A program made the position numbers and the translations under genes. From contig CAJORF010000056.1 in NCBI GenBank assembly GCA_905236985.1, positions 1 through 36,600 on the forward strand: a stretch of DNA of 36,600 nt. The letters run 5' to 3'. Positions 14,220 through 22,794 of this stretch are shown here, piece after piece. The notes under the pieces were generated by a model. The model made no database searches. It was not told where the DNA came from and saw nothing but the letters and a program-made list of their open reading frames with translations. Position 1 is the stretch's first letter; every line of letters starts with the position of its first letter. Source of the stretch: an uncultured Bacteroidaceae bacterium. Its GTDB lineage: Bacteria > Bacteroidota > Bacteroidia > Bacteroidales > Bacteroidaceae.

Positions 14220-16825
14220 TGAAAAGAATCTTCTACATCTTATTTCTATTCTTACCTTTGGGCTGTTGGGCGCAGACTGAACGCATTGTCAGCCCCACCA
14301 TTGACTATGCCCGCACACCACAGAAATACTACATCGGAGGTATCAGTGTCGAGGGCGTGAAGAACTACGATGATTTCGTGCTCATTGGCCTTTCCGGACT
14401 TTCCAAGGGACAGCGTATCTCACTGCCTGGAGAGGAGATCTCGGGTGCTATACGCCGTTACTGGAAGAATGGACTCTTCAGCAATGTAGCCATTCAGGCA
14501 GACAGTATTATTGGCGACAGTGTTTATTTGAAGATCAAGCTGACCACGCGTCCACGCATCTCGAAGATCAACTATAATGGTGTCAAGAAGAGCGAGCGCG
14601 AGGATTTGGAGACGAAGCTTGGACTCATCAAAGATATCCAGCTCACGCCCAACAAACTTGACCAGGCTCGCATCTGGGGAAAGAAGTACTTCGCGGACAA
14701 GGGATTCAAGAATGTGGAAATTAACTTCGTACAGAAAGATGACATCAGCGAACCTGGTAAGGTCATCCTCGATGTCAACGTAGAGAAGAAGGAGAAGGTC
14801 AAAGTCAACAGTATCACTGTTGAAGGCAATGAGTCCTTGACGATGAAGCAGATCAAAGGTTCACTCATCAAGAATGGCGCGTTTAAGAAGACCCATGAGA
14901 AAGGCTTGATGAGCAGCTGGTTCCGTAGCAAGAAGTTCATTGAAAAGAACTGGAAAGATGACAAGGTGCGTCTCATCGAGAAATACAATGAGCTCGGCTT
15001 CCGCGATGCACGCATTGTCTGCGACAGCGTCACACCTCACGACGACAAGAGTGTAGATATCTATATTCAGATTGAGGAGGGACAGAAATACTATGTCCGC
15101 AATATAGAATGGGTCGGCAATACCTTATATACTACCGACTATCTCAATGAGCTATTGCGCATGAAGAAGGGCGATGTCTATAACCTCACCCACATCAAGA
15201 AACGTACCTCCAGTGACGATGATGCCATCGGTAATCTCTATTACGACAACGGTTATCTCTTCTACAGCCTCGATGCTAAGGAGGTGAACATCGTCGGCGA
15301 CAGTGTGGACTTGGAGATGCGCATCGAGGAGAATCAGCAGGCATACATTAACCGCGTTACCATCACGGGCAATGACCGTGTCTATGAGCATGTCGTGCGC
15401 CGCGAGCTGCGTAACAAGCCTGGCGATCTCTTCTCGAAGGAAGCCCTCGAACGTTCCTATCGCGAGATCGCATCGATGGGACATTTTGACGAGAACATCG
15501 ACTACAACCTCCAGCCCAACCCCGAGAACGGAACCGTCGATCTCAGTTGGGGACTTAACTCCAAGAGTAACGACCAAGTAGAATTCTCTTTGGGTTACGG
15601 ACAGACAGGTGTCATCGGAAAGATTGGCTTGAAATTCAGTAACTTTGCCCTCGCCAACCTCTTCAAGAAAGGCGGTATGCGACGCGGCATCATCCCGCAA
15701 GGTAACGGTGAGACATTCAGCATACAAGGTCAGACCAACGGACGCTACTACCAAGCCTACTCCATCAACTACCTCAATCCGTGGTTTGGCGGTAAGCGCC
15801 CCAACTCGCTGCAGTTCTCGGCATTCTTCTCCAAGCAGACGGATGTCAGTGACCGCTACTACAACAGTGCCTACTACAACTCCTACTACAATTACCTCTA
15901 CGGCTACGGCAACAGCTACGGCAATTACTACGAGAACTTCTACGACCCCGATAAGTACGTCATGATTTGGGGCGCATCACTCGGCTGGGGTAAGCGACTC
16001 TCATGGCCGGACGACTATTTCACGCTCTCTGCAGACCTCAGCTACCAACGCTACAATCTGAAGGATTGGGAGTACTTCCTCATCTCCAACGGAACGTGCA
16101 ACAACATCAGCCTCAACCTCACCATTGCCCGTAGCTCCACTGACAATCCCATCTATCCGCGTAGCGGTTCCGAGTTTGTGTTCACAGCCAGTCTCACCCC
16201 GCCTTACTCCCTCTGGGATGGACGCGATTATGCCAACCTGGGCCTCAACCCCGGCTCCAGTAATTATATGGGCGAGCTTCAACAAAAGTATCAGTTCATA
16301 GAGTACCACAAGTGGAAGTTCAAGAGCCGTACCTTCACCGCTCTAACTCATCACAAGAAATGTCCTGTGCTCATGACACGCGTCGAGTTCGGTATCTTAG
16401 GTCACTATAACAAGGATAAACGTTCGCCCTTCGAGACATTCTATGTCGGTGGTGACGGCATGAGTGGCTACTCCTACAACTATGCCACAGAAACCATAGG
16501 TCTGCGCGGTTACGACAACGGATCGCTCACGCCTCGCGGCTACACAGGCTATGCCTACGACCGCTTCACGTTGGAACTGCGTTACCCGCTTATCCTCAGT
16601 AACTCCACGAATATCTACGCTCTCGGTTTCGTCGAAGGCGGTAATGCGTGGAACGACATCAAGGAGTTCAATCCCTTCGATTTGAAACGCTCTGCTGGTG
16701 TCGGCGTCCGTATCTTCCTGCCTATGGTCGGCCTCCTTGGTATAGACTGGGCATACGGCTTCGATAAGGTATTCGGAAGCAAGGGCGGCAGTCAGTTCCA
16801 CTTCGTCCTCGGACAGGAATTTTAA
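14216..16825 (+). CDS. bamA: Outer-membrane protein assembly factor BamA
   Basis: The core subunit that inserts beta-barrel proteins into the outer membrane. Signal peptide [20 protein letters not shown] (cleavage near residue 20), then about five POTRA domains (roughly 40-460; each ends in motifs such as VDLEMRIEE and begins with lines like [12 protein letters not shown]). A 16-strand barrel follows (about 480-869), ending in phenylalanine as the C-terminal signal. The 869-residue length fits Bacteroidetes BamA. The start is ATG 14216, overlapping uppS by 4 bases; ATG 14219 is equally possible. Residues about 546-581 form a very tyrosine-rich loop (14 Tyr of 36) predicted to face the cell exterior. 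Three Skp genes follow. Confidence 0.94.
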   Translation: MMKRIFYILFLFLPLGCWAQTERIVSPTIDYARTPQKYYIGGISVEGVKNYDDFVLIGLSGLSKGQRISLPGEEISGAIRRYWKNGLFSNVAIQADSIIGDSVYLKIKLTTRPRISKINYNGVKKSEREDLETKLGLIKDIQLTPNKLDQARIWGKKYFADKGFKNVEINFVQKDDISEPGKVILDVNVEKKEKVKVNSITVEGNESLTMKQIKGSLIKNGAFKKTHEKGLMSSWFRSKKFIEKNWKDDKVRLIEKYNELGFRDARIVCDSVTPHDDKSVDIYIQIEEGQKYYVRNIEWVGNTLYTTDYLNELLRMKKGDVYNLTHIKKRTSSDDDAIGNLYYDNGYLFYSLDAKEVNIVGDSVDLEMRIEENQQAYINRVTITGNDRVYEHVVRRELRNKPGDLFSKEALERSYREIASMGHFDENIDYNLQPNPENGTVDLSWGLNSKSNDQVEFSLGYGQTGVIGKIGLKFSNFALANLFKKGGMRRGIIPQGNGETFSIQGQTNGRYYQAYSINYLNPWFGGKRPNSLQFSAFFSKQTDVSDRYYNSAYYNSYYNYLYGYGNSYGNYYENFYDPDKYVMIWGASLGWGKRLSWPDDYFTLSADLSYQRYNLKDWEYFLISNGTCNNISLNLTIARSSTDNPIYPRSGSEFVFTASLTPPYSLWDGRDYANLGLNPGSSNYMGELQQKYQFIEYHKWKFKSRTFTALTHHKKCPVLMTRVEFGILGHYNKDKRSPFETFYVGGDGMSGYSYNYATETIGLRGYDNGSLTPRGYTGYAYDRFTLELRYPLILSNSTNIYALGFVEGGNAWNDIKEFNPFDLKRSAGVGVRIFLPMVGLLGIDWAYGFDKVFGSKGGSQFHFVLGQEF

Positions 16826-16892
16826 ACCTTTGTGCAGAATAAGAATCCAATCTATAAGCTTTCCGAACAAAAACAATCAATCTATATCGAAT

Positions 16893-17414
16893 ATGAAAAA
16901 GTTAATGATTATCTTGCTGGCAGCTTTCGCCTTAGGTACCAGTCAACCCGTATCAGCACAGAAGTTTGTGCTCATTGATATGGAATACATCCTCAAGAAT
17001 ATTCCCGCCTACGAGCGCGCCAACGAACAGCTCAACCAGATCTCCCGCAAGTGGCAGGCTGAGGTGGAGGCACTGAGCGCTGAGGCTCAGCAACTTTATA
17101 AAACCTACCAGAGCGAAGTGGTCTTCCTCAGCGCTGAGCAGAAGAAAGAACGCGAAGGTGCCATCGTAGCCAAGGAGAAGGAAACTGCAGAACTGAAGAA
17201 GAAGTATTTCGGCCCCGAGGGAGAGCTCTTCAAAAAGCGCGAGAGCCTCATGACCCCCATTCAGGACGAGATCTATACTGCCGTCAAGGAAATCTGCGAG
17301 AGCAAAGGCTATAGTCTTGTCCTCGACCGTGCCTCCGACAGTGGTATCATCTTTGCCTCGCCAAAGATAGACATCTCTGCAGATGTCCTCACCAAGCTCG
17401 GCTACGGCTATTAA
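16893..17414 (+). CDS. Skp/OmpH periplasmic chaperone, copy 1
   Basis: A 173-residue holdase for unfolded outer-membrane proteins in transit to the Bam complex. Signal peptide of about 22 residues (MKKLMIILLAAFALGTSQPVSA), a short N-terminal strand (KFVLIDMEYILKNIP), a charged coiled-coil arm rich in Glu/Lys/Gln (about 45-130), and a C-terminal strand region (KGYSLVLDRA). ATG 16893 gives the signal peptide; the frame opens earlier without support. The leader is A-rich without a Shine-Dalgarno sequence, as usual in Bacteroidetes. It is the first of three tandem paralogues. Confidence 0.9.
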   Translation: MKKLMIILLAAFALGTSQPVSAQKFVLIDMEYILKNIPAYERANEQLNQISRKWQAEVEALSAEAQQLYKTYQSEVVFLSAEQKKEREGAIVAKEKETAELKKKYFGPEGELFKKRESLMTPIQDEIYTAVKEICESKGYSLVLDRASDSGIIFASPKIDISADVLTKLGYGY

Positions 17415-17477
17415 TTGTCGCAGCCCATTGTCCTAAGAAACAAACAACAATTATCAAAAAACATCAAATCAAACAAA

Positions 17478-17975
17478 ATGAAAAAGATTCTATTTGCAGC
17501 CCTCATGCTGCTTGCACCCATCGCAGTCTCCGCACAGAAATTCGGACACTTCAACCTCGCTGAACTAGTTCAGCAGATGCCCGAATACACTACCGCACAG
17601 AACGAACTCCAGACACTTGCCAAGCAATACGAGGACGACCTCAAGCGCATGCAGGACGAGCTACAGAAGAAGGGCGAAGAGTTTGAGAAGGAACAAGCAA
17701 ATCTCCTCGACAATGTGCGTCAGCGTCGTCAGGCTGAACTACAGGACCTCTATCAGCGTTACCAGCAGAGCCTTCAGGACAACCAGCAGGCTTATCAGAA
17801 GGCTGAGGCTGAGAAGATGCAAGCCATCTCGGATAAGGTCATGGCAGCCGTCAAGAAGATTGGCGATGAAGGCGGATATGTCTATATCATGAATGTCACA
17901 TCAGGTATCCCCTACATCAGCACTAAGCTCAGTACCGACATCACACCCGAGCTCAAGAAAGCTCTGGGCATCTAA
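17478..17975 (+). CDS. Skp/OmpH periplasmic chaperone, copy 2
   Basis: A 165-residue paralogue of the preceding gene. Signal peptide MKKILFAALMLLAPIAVSA (cleavage near 19), body strand KFGHFNLAELVQQMPEY, a long Gln/Glu/Lys-rich coiled coil (about 40-125) and C-terminal strand GGYVYIMNV. ATG 17478 follows a 60-base A-rich spacer. It is closer to copy 3 than to copy 1 in the QQMPxY motif. It likely works with BamA in outer-membrane protein folding. Confidence 0.9.
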   Translation: MKKILFAALMLLAPIAVSAQKFGHFNLAELVQQMPEYTTAQNELQTLAKQYEDDLKRMQDELQKKGEEFEKEQANLLDNVRQRRQAELQDLYQRYQQSLQDNQQAYQKAEAEKMQAISDKVMAAVKKIGDEGGYVYIMNVTSGIPYISTKLSTDITPELKKALGI

Positions 17976-17993
17976 CAGTTAATTTTTCACTTC

Positions 17994-18017
17994 GTTAATC
18001 TGTTAATTTGTTAATAT
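17994..18017 (+). repeat. GTTAATCT octamer array ending in a start codon
   Basis: Three octamers, GTTAATCT, GTTAATTT and GTTAATAT, lie at exact 8-bp spacing. The last runs into the ATG (18016) of the third Skp gene. A further GTTAATTT lies at 17978-17985. Confidence 0.8.
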
Positions 18018-18588
18018 GAAAATCTTCCCCGCAATTCTCCTTACGCTCCTTCCCTTCATGGGGATGAGCGCTCAGGAGAGTGTCACAGACCAACCCGTCA
18101 CACCCGCCGCTCCTGTTACTGAGGCTGCTACGGTTGCTATACCTCAGTTCGGTTACCTCAGTTACAACGCGGTCTTCCAGCAGATGCCCGATTACCAGAA
18201 GGCTAAGGAGGAGTTTGCGGCACTCAAGGCGCAGTACGATGCTGAGGCCACACGCGCTGAGGAAGAGTTCCAGCGTAAGTTTGCTGACTTCCTACAGGGA
18301 CAGAAAGACTTCCCCAAGAGCATCCTACAGAAGCGTCAGGCTGAACTGCAGGAACTCATGGACAAGAGCATCAACTTCCGCACCGAGGCGCAGCGATTGC
18401 TCGCTGAGGCCGAGGCTAAGCTCCAGGCACCTGTCCAGCAGCGCCTTAACGATGCCATACAGGCCATAGCTGCCAAGCGTGGTTTCATCTTCGTTCTGAA
18501 CACCGACGGCAATGCTGTTCCTTTCGTTCACCCCCAGGCAGGCGTTGACATCACCGACGCCGTCCTTGCACAGCTCGGCACAGAGTGA
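18016..18588 (+). CDS. Skp/OmpH periplasmic chaperone, copy 3, with Pro/Ala/Thr linker
   Basis: A 190-residue Skp family protein. Signal peptide MKIFPAILLTLLPFMGMSA, then about 24 residues rich in Pro, Ala, Val and Thr that the other two copies lack, then the core (FGYLSYNAVFQQMPDYQ), a coiled coil (about 60-145) and C-terminal strand RGFIFVLNT. The linker may tether or space the head domain. Its ATG is formed at the edge of an octamer array. Its stop overlaps the GTG start of murI (GTGA). Confidence 0.88.
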   Translation: MKIFPAILLTLLPFMGMSAQESVTDQPVTPAAPVTEAATVAIPQFGYLSYNAVFQQMPDYQKAKEEFAALKAQYDAEATRAEEEFQRKFADFLQGQKDFPKSILQKRQAELQELMDKSINFRTEAQRLLAEAEAKLQAPVQQRLNDAIQAIAAKRGFIFVLNTDGNAVPFVHPQAGVDITDAVLAQLGTE

Positions 18589-19403
18589 GTCCCATAGGCA
18601 TCTTTGACAGTGGCTATGGCGGTCTCACCGTCCTACGAGAGATACGTCAACTGATGCCTGAGTACGACTATCTGTATTTGGGCGACAATGCACGTGCGCC
18701 ATACGGGCCGCGCAGCTTCCAGCGAGTCTATGAATTCACGCTGCAAGCTGTGCGGCGGCTTTTTGATTTGGGATGTCCGTTGGTCATCCTTGCCTGCAAT
18801 ACCGCATCTGCCAAAGCATTGCGCACCATACAACAACATGATCTCCCTGTGATGCCTGACTCAACGTGCCGTGTACTCGGTGTCATCCGTCCCACTGTTG
18901 AAGCCGTAGATCAGATGACCCGAACGCGTCATATTGGCATTGTTGCCACGCAGGGCACCATCAACAGTCAAACCTACGAACTTGAGATGGCCAAGCTACA
19001 TCCTGACATCACCATCACGGGTCAAGCCTGTCCGATGTGGGTGCCACTTGTTGAGAACGGCGAGATCGACACTCCCGCCACCGACTATTTCGTCCAACGT
19101 GACATCAACCAACTTCTCAGCCGAGATCCGAAGATTGACACCATCATCCTCGGCTGCACACATTTTCCTCTTATATTAAATAAGGTACGTGCGCATACGC
19201 CCGCGTCAGTGCAGCTGATTTCTCAAGGGGAATACGTCGCTCATAGCCTTCGCGATTACCTCTACCGTCACCCGGAAATGCAATCCCGGCTTTCACAAAA
19301 CTCCCAAGCCCATTTCCTCACTACAGAGCAGGCTGATAGTTTTGCTCCTGCTGCCACGGTTTTCTTAGGCCATCCCGTAGCAGCCGAACAAATCACTCTT
19401 TAA
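18585..19403 (+). CDS. murI: Glutamate racemase
   Basis: Converts L- to D-glutamate for peptidoglycan. Both catalytic cysteines are present: Cys71 in LACNTAS and Cys191 in LGCTHFP. The N-terminal IGIFDSGYGGLTV and LGDNARAPYG motifs are also present. The 272-residue length is normal. Start is GTG 18585, overlapping the preceding stop by four bases, consistent with coupling at the end of the envelope operon. No convincing terminator hairpin follows. The next gene (ispD) is convergent after 84 bp. Confidence 0.95.
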   Translation: MSPIGIFDSGYGGLTVLREIRQLMPEYDYLYLGDNARAPYGPRSFQRVYEFTLQAVRRLFDLGCPLVILACNTASAKALRTIQQHDLPVMPDSTCRVLGVIRPTVEAVDQMTRTRHIGIVATQGTINSQTYELEMAKLHPDITITGQACPMWVPLVENGEIDTPATDYFVQRDINQLLSRDPKIDTIILGCTHFPLILNKVRAHTPASVQLISQGEYVAHSLRDYLYRHPEMQSRLSQNSQAHFLTTEQADSFAPAATVFLGHPVAAEQITL

Positions 19404-19487
19404 TATTTTTCAGGTTCACAACACCTTCTGCCTTTGTTAATACCCACTCCGCGTAGCTGAGTGAAATAGATAGTGGTAAAATGTTGA

Positions 19488-20186
19488 CTATGCCAGTGCC
19501 GCATTGGCAATGAGGAGGTCGAAAGGTGTGGTGATTTTGATGTTCTCTCGGTTGCCCTCAACGAGGGTGACAGGATGTCCAAGGGCTTCAACAACGGAGG
19601 CATCGTCGGTGAAAGCATCGCAGTAGGGCTGTTCGTAGGCGCGAAGGAGAAGGTCGAGAGAGAAGACCTGCGGTGTCTGAACAAGACGCAGACGCGATCG
19701 GTCGATGGTGAAAGACACACTGCAATCTTCTTGTGAGGACAGGGAGAGCTGGCGCACAGTTTCAACGATAGGGACAACGGGAACTACAGCGGCGTGTTGG
19801 CGGGCCGCTTCAAAACTGCGCTGAATGACTTCAACGGAGACAAAGGGTCGCACGCCGTCATGAACGGCTACGAGGGAGGTGAGTGTACCTTCGGCATAAC
19901 GAGAGGTGAGAGCTTCCAATCCATTCTTCACGCTGTGGAAACGCGTCTGACCGCCATCGGCGATGGAGTGGAGGAGGGTGAAATCATGCTTGTGGCAGAG
20001 ATCCCGCCAGAAGTCCTGTTGATCGTGAGGTAAGACGAGAACGAGGCGTATGCCAGGGATAGCGCGCTCAAAGGCTTCGAGCGTGTGCATCAACACTGGG
20101 CGCCCTCCGATAGGCAAGAACTGCTTAGGTAGATCTGCGCCCATACGCAGTCCTTTGCCTCCGGCAACTACAATAACATATTCCAT
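19488..20186 (-). CDS. ispD: 2-C-methyl-D-erythritol 4-phosphate cytidylyltransferase
   Basis: Third enzyme of the MEP isoprenoid pathway, using CTP. The N-terminal nucleotide-binding signature GGKGLRMG (9-16) is followed by [25 protein letters not shown] and [12 protein letters not shown] are also family motifs. The 232-residue length is normal. It is the last of three minus-strand genes (pdxJ, DJ-1 family, ispD). The spacer to the DJ-1 gene (24 bp) is a GTGAAAA-type array. Isoprenoid supply links loosely to uppS in the neighbouring operon. Confidence 0.94.
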   Translation of the reverse strand: MEYVIVVAGGKGLRMGADLPKQFLPIGGRPVLMHTLEAFERAIPGIRLVLVLPHDQQDFWRDLCHKHDFTLLHSIADGGQTRFHSVKNGLEALTSRYAEGTLTSLVAVHDGVRPFVSVEVIQRSFEAARQHAAVVPVVPIVETVRQLSLSSQEDCSVSFTIDRSRLRLVQTPQVFSLDLLLRAYEQPYCDAFTDDASVVEALGHPVTLVEGNRENIKITTPFDLLIANAALA

Positions 20187-20196
20187 ACGTTATTGA

Positions 20197-20222
20197 GTGA
20201 AAAGTGAATTTCATTTTTCATT
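20197..20222. repeat. GTGAAAA-type 7-bp repeat at the DJ-1/ispD junction
   Basis: GTGAAAA and GTGAATT are adjacent (20197-20210) and are followed by the inverse type TCATTTTTCATT (20211-20222). The inverse part overlaps the stop codon and last codons of the DJ-1 family gene. Confidence 0.6.
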
Positions 20223-20759
20223 ATACAGCATCCCCTGACGCAGCGTATCTGCAGTGGCCTTATCCTTCATCTTCTCTACGATGGCGTAGCCAAATTCGAA
20301 AACGGCGGCAGGACCTTTGCCTGTGATGAATTGACCATCGACTTCGACGAGAGCACCTGTGCAGGTGGCACCTTTCAGCTCGGCCTCGATACCAGGGTAG
20401 CAGGTGGCGCGCTTGCCATCGAGCAAGCCGATGCGTCCGAGCACGAGGGGTGCTGCGCAGATGGCTGCAACAGGACGACCAATGTAGGCATGGTCGCGGA
20501 CACGTTCGACGAGGGCGTGGCAGTCTGCAAAGTTAGTGGCTCCGGGCATTCCACCGGGCAACACGAGCAGCTCGGCATCGAAGAAATCGATATCTTCGAG
20601 AAGAGCATCGCACACGACACGAATACCGTGAGCACCCGTGACAACGTGCTCACCAGTGATGGACACAATCTGCAGGTCGAGTCCTGCACGGCGAATGATG
20701 TCGGCAGTTCCGAGAGCTTCTAGCTCCTCGGTACCATTGGCAAAGAATAGGTAAATCAT
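20211..20759 (-). CDS. DJ-1/PfpI family protein
   Basis: A 182-residue DJ-1/ThiJ-type protein of the class I glutamine amidotransferase-like fold. The reactive nucleophile-elbow cysteine is Cys101 in AAICAAP, and the paired glutamate is in GTEELE (11-12). Family members act as glyoxalase III-like, deglycase-debated or redox-protective proteins, so the precise activity is open. Length matches YajL/DJ-1. The last residues (YNEK) and stop lie in a short repeat. It sits in a minus-strand series after pdxJ, 94 bp downstream, without its own TAnnTTTG box. Confidence 0.9.
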   Translation of the reverse strand: MIYLFFANGTEELEALGTADIIRRAGLDLQIVSITGEHVVTGAHGIRVVCDALLEDIDFFDAELLVLPGGMPGATNFADCHALVERVRDHAYIGRPVAAICAAPLVLGRIGLLDGKRATCYPGIEAELKGATCTGALVEVDGQFITGKGPAAVFEFGYAIVEKMKDKATADTLRQGMLYNEK

Positions 20760-20770
20760 TTTTATTTGAT

Positions 20771-20800
20771 GATTAGACGATTTTACAATTTACAATTAGT
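20771..20800. repeat. 7-8-bp array upstream of the DJ-1 gene
   Basis: On the plus strand GATTAGAC, GATTTTAC, AATTTAC and AATTAGT follow one another at 8, 8 and 7 bp. The array fills the leader of the DJ-1 family gene. Confidence 0.5.
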
Positions 20801-20844
20801 ATTTCGATATAATGTCATGACGGAATAACGATGTATATATAAAC

Positions 20845-20868
20845 GTCAATCTGTTAATCTGTTAATTG
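20845..20868. repeat. GTTAATCT octamer array providing the pdxJ stop codon
   Basis: On the plus strand GTCAATCT, GTTAATCT and GTTAATTG lie at exact 8-bp spacing. Read on the minus strand, this encodes the last residues (QLTD) and the TAA of pdxJ. It is the same octamer family as the array before the third Skp gene. Confidence 0.75.
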
Positions 20869-21633
20869 TTGGAGATAACGATGGATGGTCTCTTCGAGAC
20901 CGAGGTAGAGGGCATCGCAGATGAGGGCGTGGCCTATGCTGACCTCATCCGTCCAGGGAATCTGTTGGTGGAAGTAGGCGAGGTTGTCGAGGCTGAGGTC
21001 GTGGCCAGCGTTGAGACCGAGGCCGAGGTCGCGGGCAGTTTCGGCGGCACGGATGAAGGGGGCGATGGCGGCAGCCTGGAGGCGATGACCCTCAGGAGAC
21101 CCTTCGGGAGCTGAAACTGAACCCTCGGAAACGGTAGCAGCCGCAGCCATGGCAACGGCGTAGGGCTCTGTGTATAGTTCCACACGGTCAGCACCGGCGC
21201 GGGCTGCATATTCCACCATCTCTTCGTCGGCACCAACAAAGATGCTGACACGGATGCCAGCGGCCTTGAAGCGGGCGGTGACATCGGTGAGGAAGTCGAG
21301 ATGGGTGCGGGTGTTCCAACCATGGTTACTGGTGATCTGGTCGTGGCCATCTGGCACAAGTGTCACTTGTGTTGGACACGTTTCAAGTACGAGGGCGATG
21401 AATTCAGAGATAGGATTGCCCTCGATGTTGAATTCCGTCTTCAACAGTGGCTTCAGGTCGCGCACATCCTGATAGCGGATATGGCGCTGGTCGGGACGAG
21501 GATGCACGGTGATGCCCTGAGCCCCAAAACGCTCGCAGTCCATCGCCACTTGCAGCACGTTGGGGTTGTTGCCTCCGCGCGCATTGCGAATGGTGGCTAC
21601 TTTATTGATATTTACACTAAGTTTAGTCTGCAT
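20854..21633 (-). CDS. pdxJ: Pyridoxine 5'-phosphate synthase
   Basis: Condenses 1-deoxyxylulose 5-phosphate with amino-acetone phosphate to make pyridoxine 5'-phosphate (DXP-dependent vitamin B6 pathway). Motifs: [17 protein letters not shown] at the N-terminus, [28 protein letters not shown] and [15 protein letters not shown]. At 259 residues it is about 15 longer than E. coli PdxJ, with an [15 protein letters not shown] insertion near 170-185. The C-terminal QLTD and stop are written by an octamer repeat. It is transcribed divergently from tRNA-Ala/nadK. Confidence 0.95.
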   Translation of the reverse strand: MQTKLSVNINKVATIRNARGGNNPNVLQVAMDCERFGAQGITVHPRPDQRHIRYQDVRDLKPLLKTEFNIEGNPISEFIALVLETCPTQVTLVPDGHDQITSNHGWNTRTHLDFLTDVTARFKAAGIRVSIFVGADEEMVEYAARAGADRVELYTEPYAVAMAAAATVSEGSVSAPEGSPEGHRLQAAAIAPFIRAAETARDLGLGLNAGHDLSLDNLAYFHQQIPWTDEVSIGHALICDALYLGLEETIHRYLQQLTD

Positions 21634-21661
21634 AATAGATATGTTTGGTGCTATCTCGGTG

Positions 21662-21690
21662 CAAAGATAGAGATTTTAATGTATTAATGT
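21662..21690 (-). promoter_or_regulatory. pdxJ promoter with octamer array
   Basis: On the minus strand the -7 box TATCTTTG (21662-21669) is preceded after five bases by two octamers, ACATTAAA and ACATTAAT (21675-21690). No TTG is found at 19 bases. The transcript start would lie about 25 bases before ATG 21633. Confidence 0.65.
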
Positions 21691-21749
21691 GTAAGGTATC
21701 ATGCATAATTAAGCATTTTTACCCTTAAAAACGAATAATTCGTCATTAG

Positions 21750-21783
21750 TAAATCGTTAAATCGTAAAATTTATCTACCTTTG
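21750..21783 (+). promoter_or_regulatory. tRNA-Ala/nadK promoter built on a TAAATCGT octamer array
   Basis: TAAATCGT occurs twice in tandem (21750-21765), then ten bases, then the -7 box TACCTTTG (21776-21783). Octamer, copy number, ten-base gap and box are the same as in the prmC promoter. The -33 triplet at 19 bases is TCG. The tRNA starts 27 bases after the box. Confidence 0.75.
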
Positions 21784-21809
21784 CAGGGCAAAAGGAATCA
21801 ACCTGGTTT

Positions 21810-21883
21810 GGGGATATAGCTCAGTTGGCTAGAGCGTGGCGTTCGCATCGCCGAGGTCGCGGGTTCGAATCCCGTTATCTCCA
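21810..21883 (+). tRNA. tRNA-Ala (CGC)
   Basis: A 74-base cloverleaf: acceptor GGGGATA/TATCTCC with the G3-U70 wobble that identifies alanine tRNAs, D-arm GCTC/GAGC, anticodon arm TGGCG/CGCCG with loop TTCGCAT (anticodon CGC), T-arm with TTCGAAT, and discriminator A. CCA is not encoded. No terminator follows and nadK begins 17 bases later. Confidence 0.93.
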
Positions 21884-21900
21884 CCTTAAATTATACGCCT

Positions 21901-22785
21901 ATGCGCAAGCTCCGTTTTGCCCTTTTCGGCAATGTCTTTCAAGCCAAGAAATCATCGTCCGTGCAGAAATTGCTCTGCCTGTTGGAAGAGCGACAGGCAG
22001 ACTTGCAGATTGATGAACCCTTCTATCATTTTCTGACCAATGACTTGCAGATTGCTGTTCCAGAGTCGGCGCGTGTCATCACCAACGACAGCTTCGATGC
22101 TGATATTCTCATCTCCATGGGCGGCGACGGTTCCTTTTTAGAGGCGGCTCGGCGCGTGGGCGACAAGGGTATTCCCATTGTCGGTGTGAACATGGGGCGG
22201 TTAGGTTTCCTGGCCGATGTGCTGCCCGAGGACATTGAGACTGTCATCCGTCAGATCTACGACGGGACATACAGTGTTGAGGAACGCTGTGCGCTTCAGT
22301 TGTCCTACGACCATGGAACGCCCGAAGGGTATCCCTTTGCCCTCAACGAGGTCGCTGTACTGAAGCGCGATGCTTCATCAATGATTTCCATCCGTGTGGA
22401 TATTAATGGTGAATACCTGACAACGTACCAAGCAGACGGCCTTATAGTGAACACGCCGACAGGTTCGACAGGCTATGCATTGTCCGTAGGCGGGCCAATC
22501 ATGCAGCCTGGTAGCCGAACGCTGGGGCTTGTTCCCGTAGCACCTCACTCTCTGACGGTTCGCCCCGTGACGCTCACCGATGATGTGGAGATTACCCTGA
22601 AGGTGTCATCGCGCAACCATCGTTTTCTCGTTGCCCTCGATGGCAGGAGTGAGAAGTGCAGCGAGGACGTGCGGCTGACCATCCATCGTGCGCCCTATAC
22701 CATCAAAGTGCTGAAACGTCCGGGTCAAAGCTTCTTCCGCACACTTCGTACGAAGCTGATGTGGGGTACGGATGTGAGGGAGTAG
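21901..22785 (+). CDS. nadK: NAD kinase
   Basis: Phosphorylates NAD to NADP with ATP or polyphosphate. The diagnostic SMGGDGSFLEA (72-82, GGDG 74-77) and TPTGSTGYALSVGGP motifs are present. The 294-residue length is normal. The ATG lies 17 bases after the 3' end of tRNA-Ala, with no room for another promoter or a terminator. Its mRNA is probably released from a tRNA-mRNA transcript by tRNA 3' processing. It is divergent from pdxJ. Confidence 0.95.
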   Translation: MRKLRFALFGNVFQAKKSSSVQKLLCLLEERQADLQIDEPFYHFLTNDLQIAVPESARVITNDSFDADILISMGGDGSFLEAARRVGDKGIPIVGVNMGRLGFLADVLPEDIETVIRQIYDGTYSVEERCALQLSYDHGTPEGYPFALNEVAVLKRDASSMISIRVDINGEYLTTYQADGLIVNTPTGSTGYALSVGGPIMQPGSRTLGLVPVAPHSLTVRPVTLTDDVEITLKVSSRNHRFLVALDGRSEKCSEDVRLTIHRAPYTIKVLKRPGQSFFRTLRTKLMWGTDVRE

Positions 22786-22794
22786 GATTGATTA

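Noticed and set aside
15152-15754. A 200-codon minus-strand open frame inside bamA
   Set aside because: It is opposite POTRA and barrel sequence with clear homology; no independent start signal.
19404-19487. A terminator between murI and ispD
   Set aside because: Only a 4-bp stem (AGGT/ACCT) is visible, too weak to call.
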